Positions 61,408 through 64,000 of a stretch of DNA of 64,000 nt are shown here, one piece after another. The stretch is from Haloarcula amylovorans (lineage in GTDB: Archaea > Halobacteriota > Halobacteria > Halobacteriales > Haloarculaceae): positions 1,113,456-1,177,455 of the forward strand of contig NZ_SRIF01000002.1 in assembly GCF_004681185.1 (NCBI RefSeq), given 5' to 3'. The notes beneath the pieces are model-generated. The model made no database searches. It was not told the DNA's origin and saw nothing but the letters and a program-made list of their open reading frames with translations. The position numbers and the translations under genes were made by a program. Within the stretch, counting starts at the first letter, position 1, and each line of letters begins with the position of its first letter.

Positions 61408-64000
61408 CTACCGCACCACGACGACGGCGTTCTCCGTCTCGGTCATCTCGCCCTCGCCGGAGTAGGTGCGGGACTCCTCGATTTCGAACATCTCGGCGTC
61501 GAGTTCGAACTCGCCGCCCGACACGACGAGCGTGTCGCCCTCGATTTCGTAGTCGCCCTGTGCGATTGCGCCCTCGATTGCGCCCACGTCGTTGCCGAAC
61601 TCCGGGCCGACGATGGAGTAGTCGAGGTCGATATCGCTAATCTCGGTGGTGATATCGGGAGCGTCCTCGAACGTCTCTAGGGTCTCGACGTGCATCGCCT
61701 CGGCGACGGCGTCGGCGAAGCCCTCGACGTGGCCGTACACCTCGACGTGTTCTACGTCGGCGTTCAGCGGCAGCCCGTTCTCGGTCTTGTATCGTCGGAG
61801 TGCCGAGACGACTTCCATCGCCGTCTCGCCCGCTTCGAGGTCCGCCTCGTAGCCGCCCGCGACGGGCCAGTCGGTCGTGTGGATCGACTCGTCGGCGCGG
61901 TACATTCGCTCCCACAGTTCCTCCGTGATGTGGGGGAGGAACGGCGCGAACAGCTGGAGGAAGGTTCGGTGGGCAGTCAGCAGCGTGTACTCCGTAGAGT
62001 CGTCGCCACCGTCGCTCAGTCGCTGCTTGGCGATTTCGAGGTAGTCGTCACAGAACGTGTTCCAGAAGAACGAACGCAGTTCGTTGCGGGCCTTCGAGAA
62101 GGCGTAGTCCTCGAACTTCGCCGTGACGGAGTCGATGGTCGCGTCGAGCTCCGCGAGCATCCAGCGGTCGACGGCTGCCAGTTCGTCCTCGGGGACGTCC
62201 TCGACGGACGCCGCTGCGGGCGTCAACTGGTCGACCAGCCGCGAGGCGTTCCAGAGCTTCTGGAGTAAGCGCTCACCGGCCTCCAAATCGCCCTCCTTGT
62301 ACGGGAAGTCGTCGCCGATGGAGGTCCCGGCGGCCCAGTAGCGGGCGGCGTCGACGGGGAAGTTCTCTAGCACTTCGCTCGGCGGGATGACGTTGCCCTT
62401 GGACTTGGACATCGCCTCGCGGTTCTCGTCTAAGACCATCCCGTTGACCATCACGTTCTCGAAGGGGACCTCGCCGGTGTGCTCGTAGCACTTGACGACG
62501 GTGTGGAACAGCCAGAAGGAGATGATGTCGTGACCCTGCGGTCGGAGGTCGAAGGGGTACAGTTCGTCCATCTCCATCTCGAAGGAGCCGGCCGGTTCGT
62601 CCACCGAGTCGGCTGTCTCTGCCGACTCGTCGGCGTGCCAGTCCCACTCGGCGTTGATCAGTGGCGTGAGCGAGGAGGTCGCCCACGTGTCGAAGACGTC
62701 CTCCTCGGGCGTGAACGTGTCGTGACCGCAGTGTTCGCACTCGCCGACGGGCGGGTCGTCTGAGAGGGGGTCGACGGGCAGTTGCTCGCGCTCGGCGAAG
62801 GTGGGTTCGCCACACTCGTCGCAGTACCAGACCGGAATCGGGATGCCCGAATCGCGCTGGCGGGAGATACACCAGTCCCACTCCAGGCCCTCGATCCAGT
62901 GCTGATAGCGGCTGTACATCTTCTCGGGGAACCACTCCATGTCCCGGCCCGCCTGCAGGTACTCGTCTTTCTTGTCGAGCAGTTTGATGTACCACTGTTC
63001 GGTGACGAGGTACTCGACTTCGACGCCGCAGCGCTCGTGGACCTGCACGGTGTGTTCGTGGTCGCGCGACTCCAGCAGGAATCCCTCTACGTCTAAGTCC
63101 TCGATGATGGCCGCGCGGGCCTGCGTGGTGCTCATGTCTTCGTACTGCCCGGCGAGTTCGGTCATCGTCGCCGACTCGTCGATGGCCAGCCGCAGGTCGA
63201 GGTCGTGTGCCTGGTACCACTCGATGTCGTTCTGGTCGCCGAACGTACAGCACATGACGAGGCCGCTGCCGGTCTCCATATCGACCCGTTCGTCCGCGAT
63301 GATGGGGACTTCCTGCTCGAACAGCGGCACCTTCGCCGTGCCGCCGACGAGGTGCTGGTTCTCGTCGTCGTCGGGGTGGACGAACACCGAGACACACGCG
63401 GGGAGCAGTTCCGGGCGCGTCGTCGAGATGGTGAACGTCTCCTCGGCGTCGCCCTCGCCGGGGGCGTCCCCGTTGCCGTCCTCGACTAACTCGAAGGCGA
63501 TGTCGTTGAACTTCGTGTGCTTGTCCTCGTCTTCCTGCTCGACCTGCGAGATAGCCGTCTCGCAGTCCGGACACCAGATGGTCGGCGCGCGCTGGCGGTA
63601 CTCCCGGCCCTGCTCGTAGAGGTCGAGGAAGGAGAGCTGGGAGATGCGCTGGACGCGCGGTTCGATGGTCTTGTAGGTGTTGTCCCAGTCAATCGAGATT
63701 GCCAGCGACTGGACGTCCTGTGTGAACTCGTCTTCGTACGTGGCACACACGTCGCGGCACTTCTCTTGGAATACCCGTCGCTCGAAGTCCTGATGGCGAA
63801 TGTCCAGTTCGCGTTCGGTCAGGCGCTCGGAGGCGATGCCGTTGTCGTCGTAGCCAAAGGGGAAGTAGACGGTGTCGTCGGCCATCCGGTGGTAGCGGGC
63901 GACGAAGTCCTGTAGCGTGAACTGATAGAGGTGGCCCATGTGGAGGTTCCCCGACACCGTCGGCGGCGGTGTGTCGATGGTGAATCGGGTGTCGGCGTCC
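61408..64000 (-). CDS. valS: Valyl-tRNA synthetase (5' end beyond the window)
   Basis: The frame is open to the window edge, so the N-terminus is missing. Class I synthetase: HIGH-type motif 'SGNLHMGHLYQFTLQDF' at the top and 'EAMSKSKGNVIPP' as KMSKS. The editing domain has 'TISTTRPELLPACVSVFVHPDD', and zinc-like pairs occur in 'WCPDCETAIS', 'YCDECGEPTF' and 'CEHCGHDTF'. The anticodon-binding C-terminal half runs to a beta-rich end. It charges tRNA-Val, of which one gene (GAC) lies at 11.3 kb. Confidence 0.95.
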   Translation of the reverse strand, partial: DADTRFTIDTPPPTVSGNLHMGHLYQFTLQDFVARYHRMADDTVYFPFGYDDNGIASERLTERELDIRHQDFERRVFQEKCRDVCATYEDEFTQDVQSLAISIDWDNTYKTIEPRVQRISQLSFLDLYEQGREYRQRAPTIWCPDCETAISQVEQEDEDKHTKFNDIAFELVEDGNGDAPGEGDAEETFTISTTRPELLPACVSVFVHPDDDENQHLVGGTAKVPLFEQEVPIIADERVDMETGSGLVMCCTFGDQNDIEWYQAHDLDLRLAIDESATMTELAGQYEDMSTTQARAAIIEDLDVEGFLLESRDHEHTVQVHERCGVEVEYLVTEQWYIKLLDKKDEYLQAGRDMEWFPEKMYSRYQHWIEGLEWDWCISRQRDSGIPIPVWYCDECGEPTFAEREQLPVDPLSDDPPVGECEHCGHDTFTPEEDVFDTWATSSLTPLINAEWDWHADESAETADSVDEPAGSFEMEMDELYPFDLRPQGHDIISFWLFHTVVKCYEHTGEVPFENVMVNGMVLDENREAMSKSKGNVIPPSEVLENFPVDAARYWAAGTSIGDDFPYKEGDLEAGERLLQKLWNASRLVDQLTPAAASVEDVPEDELAAVDRWMLAELDATIDSVTAKFEDYAFSKARNELRSFFWNTFCDDYLEIAKQRLSDGGDDSTEYTLLTAHRTFLQLFAPFLPHITEELWERMYRADESIHTTDWPVAGGYEADLEAGETAMEVVSALRRYKTENGLPLNADVEHVEVYGHVEGFADAVAEAMHVETLETFEDAPDITTEISDIDLDYSIVGPEFGNDVGAIEGAIAQGDYEIEGDTLVVSGGEFELDAEMFEIEESRTYSGEGEMTETENAVVVVR

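Overview
This is a 64 kb stretch of haloarchaeal (class Halobacteria) chromosome. The evidence is high GC, acidic Asp/Glu-rich proteins, archaeal information-processing genes (radB, cdc48, rfcL), B12-dependent NrdJ, half-size heme A synthase, HalX response regulator, Tat lipoproteins, an intron-containing elongator tRNA-Met, and TATA-like boxes 25-32 bp upstream of many start codons, which implies leaderless mRNAs. I cannot fix the genus. There are no transposases, CRISPR arrays or rRNA genes. Most of the window is core genome with a few accessory pieces.

Layout. 0-10 kb: radB, a membrane protein, a RuvC/YqgF-fold protein, larC with a His-rich linker, a UspA protein, cdc48, a Tat-independent secreted/membrane protein, and a four-CBS protein fused to a ribosome-hibernation (HPF-like) domain. 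10-16 kb: small regulators, tRNA-Val(GAC) and the overlapping trpDFEG operon, whose promoter carries two TGTAC(A/G) boxes one helical turn apart. 16-27 kb: NrdJ, a sulfite-oxidase-like molybdoenzyme, a 40-residue zinc-finger protein, a receiver-PAS-histidine kinase with a palindromic repeat inside its ATPase domain, and a long cluster of DNA hairpins. 27-32 kb: intron-containing tRNA-Met followed by a two-gene island (Tat lipoprotein plus tail-fibre-like protein), then a SnoaL-like protein, zinc alcohol dehydrogenase, GlpA-like oxidoreductase and a HalX regulator. 32-40 kb: small conserved proteins, RNase HI, an epimerase, malic enzyme and a soluble methyl-accepting transducer. 40-50 kb: heme A synthase, a four-gene polar amino acid ABC transporter, rfcL, a large Eco57I/PglX-like adenine methylase with no visible nuclease domain, a copper-storage protein, a pilin and a COG1709 regulator. 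50-64 kb: flavin reductase, HMG-CoA synthase (archaeal lipid pathway), a large low-GC pilin-like surface protein, DUF2150, MscS, pdxS, a second receiver-PAS-kinase and valS (cut by the window end).

The clearest co-working sets are trpDFEG (anthranilate and phosphoribosylanthranilate steps of tryptophan synthesis) and the 40.6-43.9 kb ABC transporter. The most unusual signals are at DNA level: modular hairpin clusters at gene ends, a phased ACGTCT array upstream of a small membrane protein, TRP-box-like sites in the trp promoter, and compensating palindromes within a kinase gene. All functional names rest on motif reading by eye; no database search was run.
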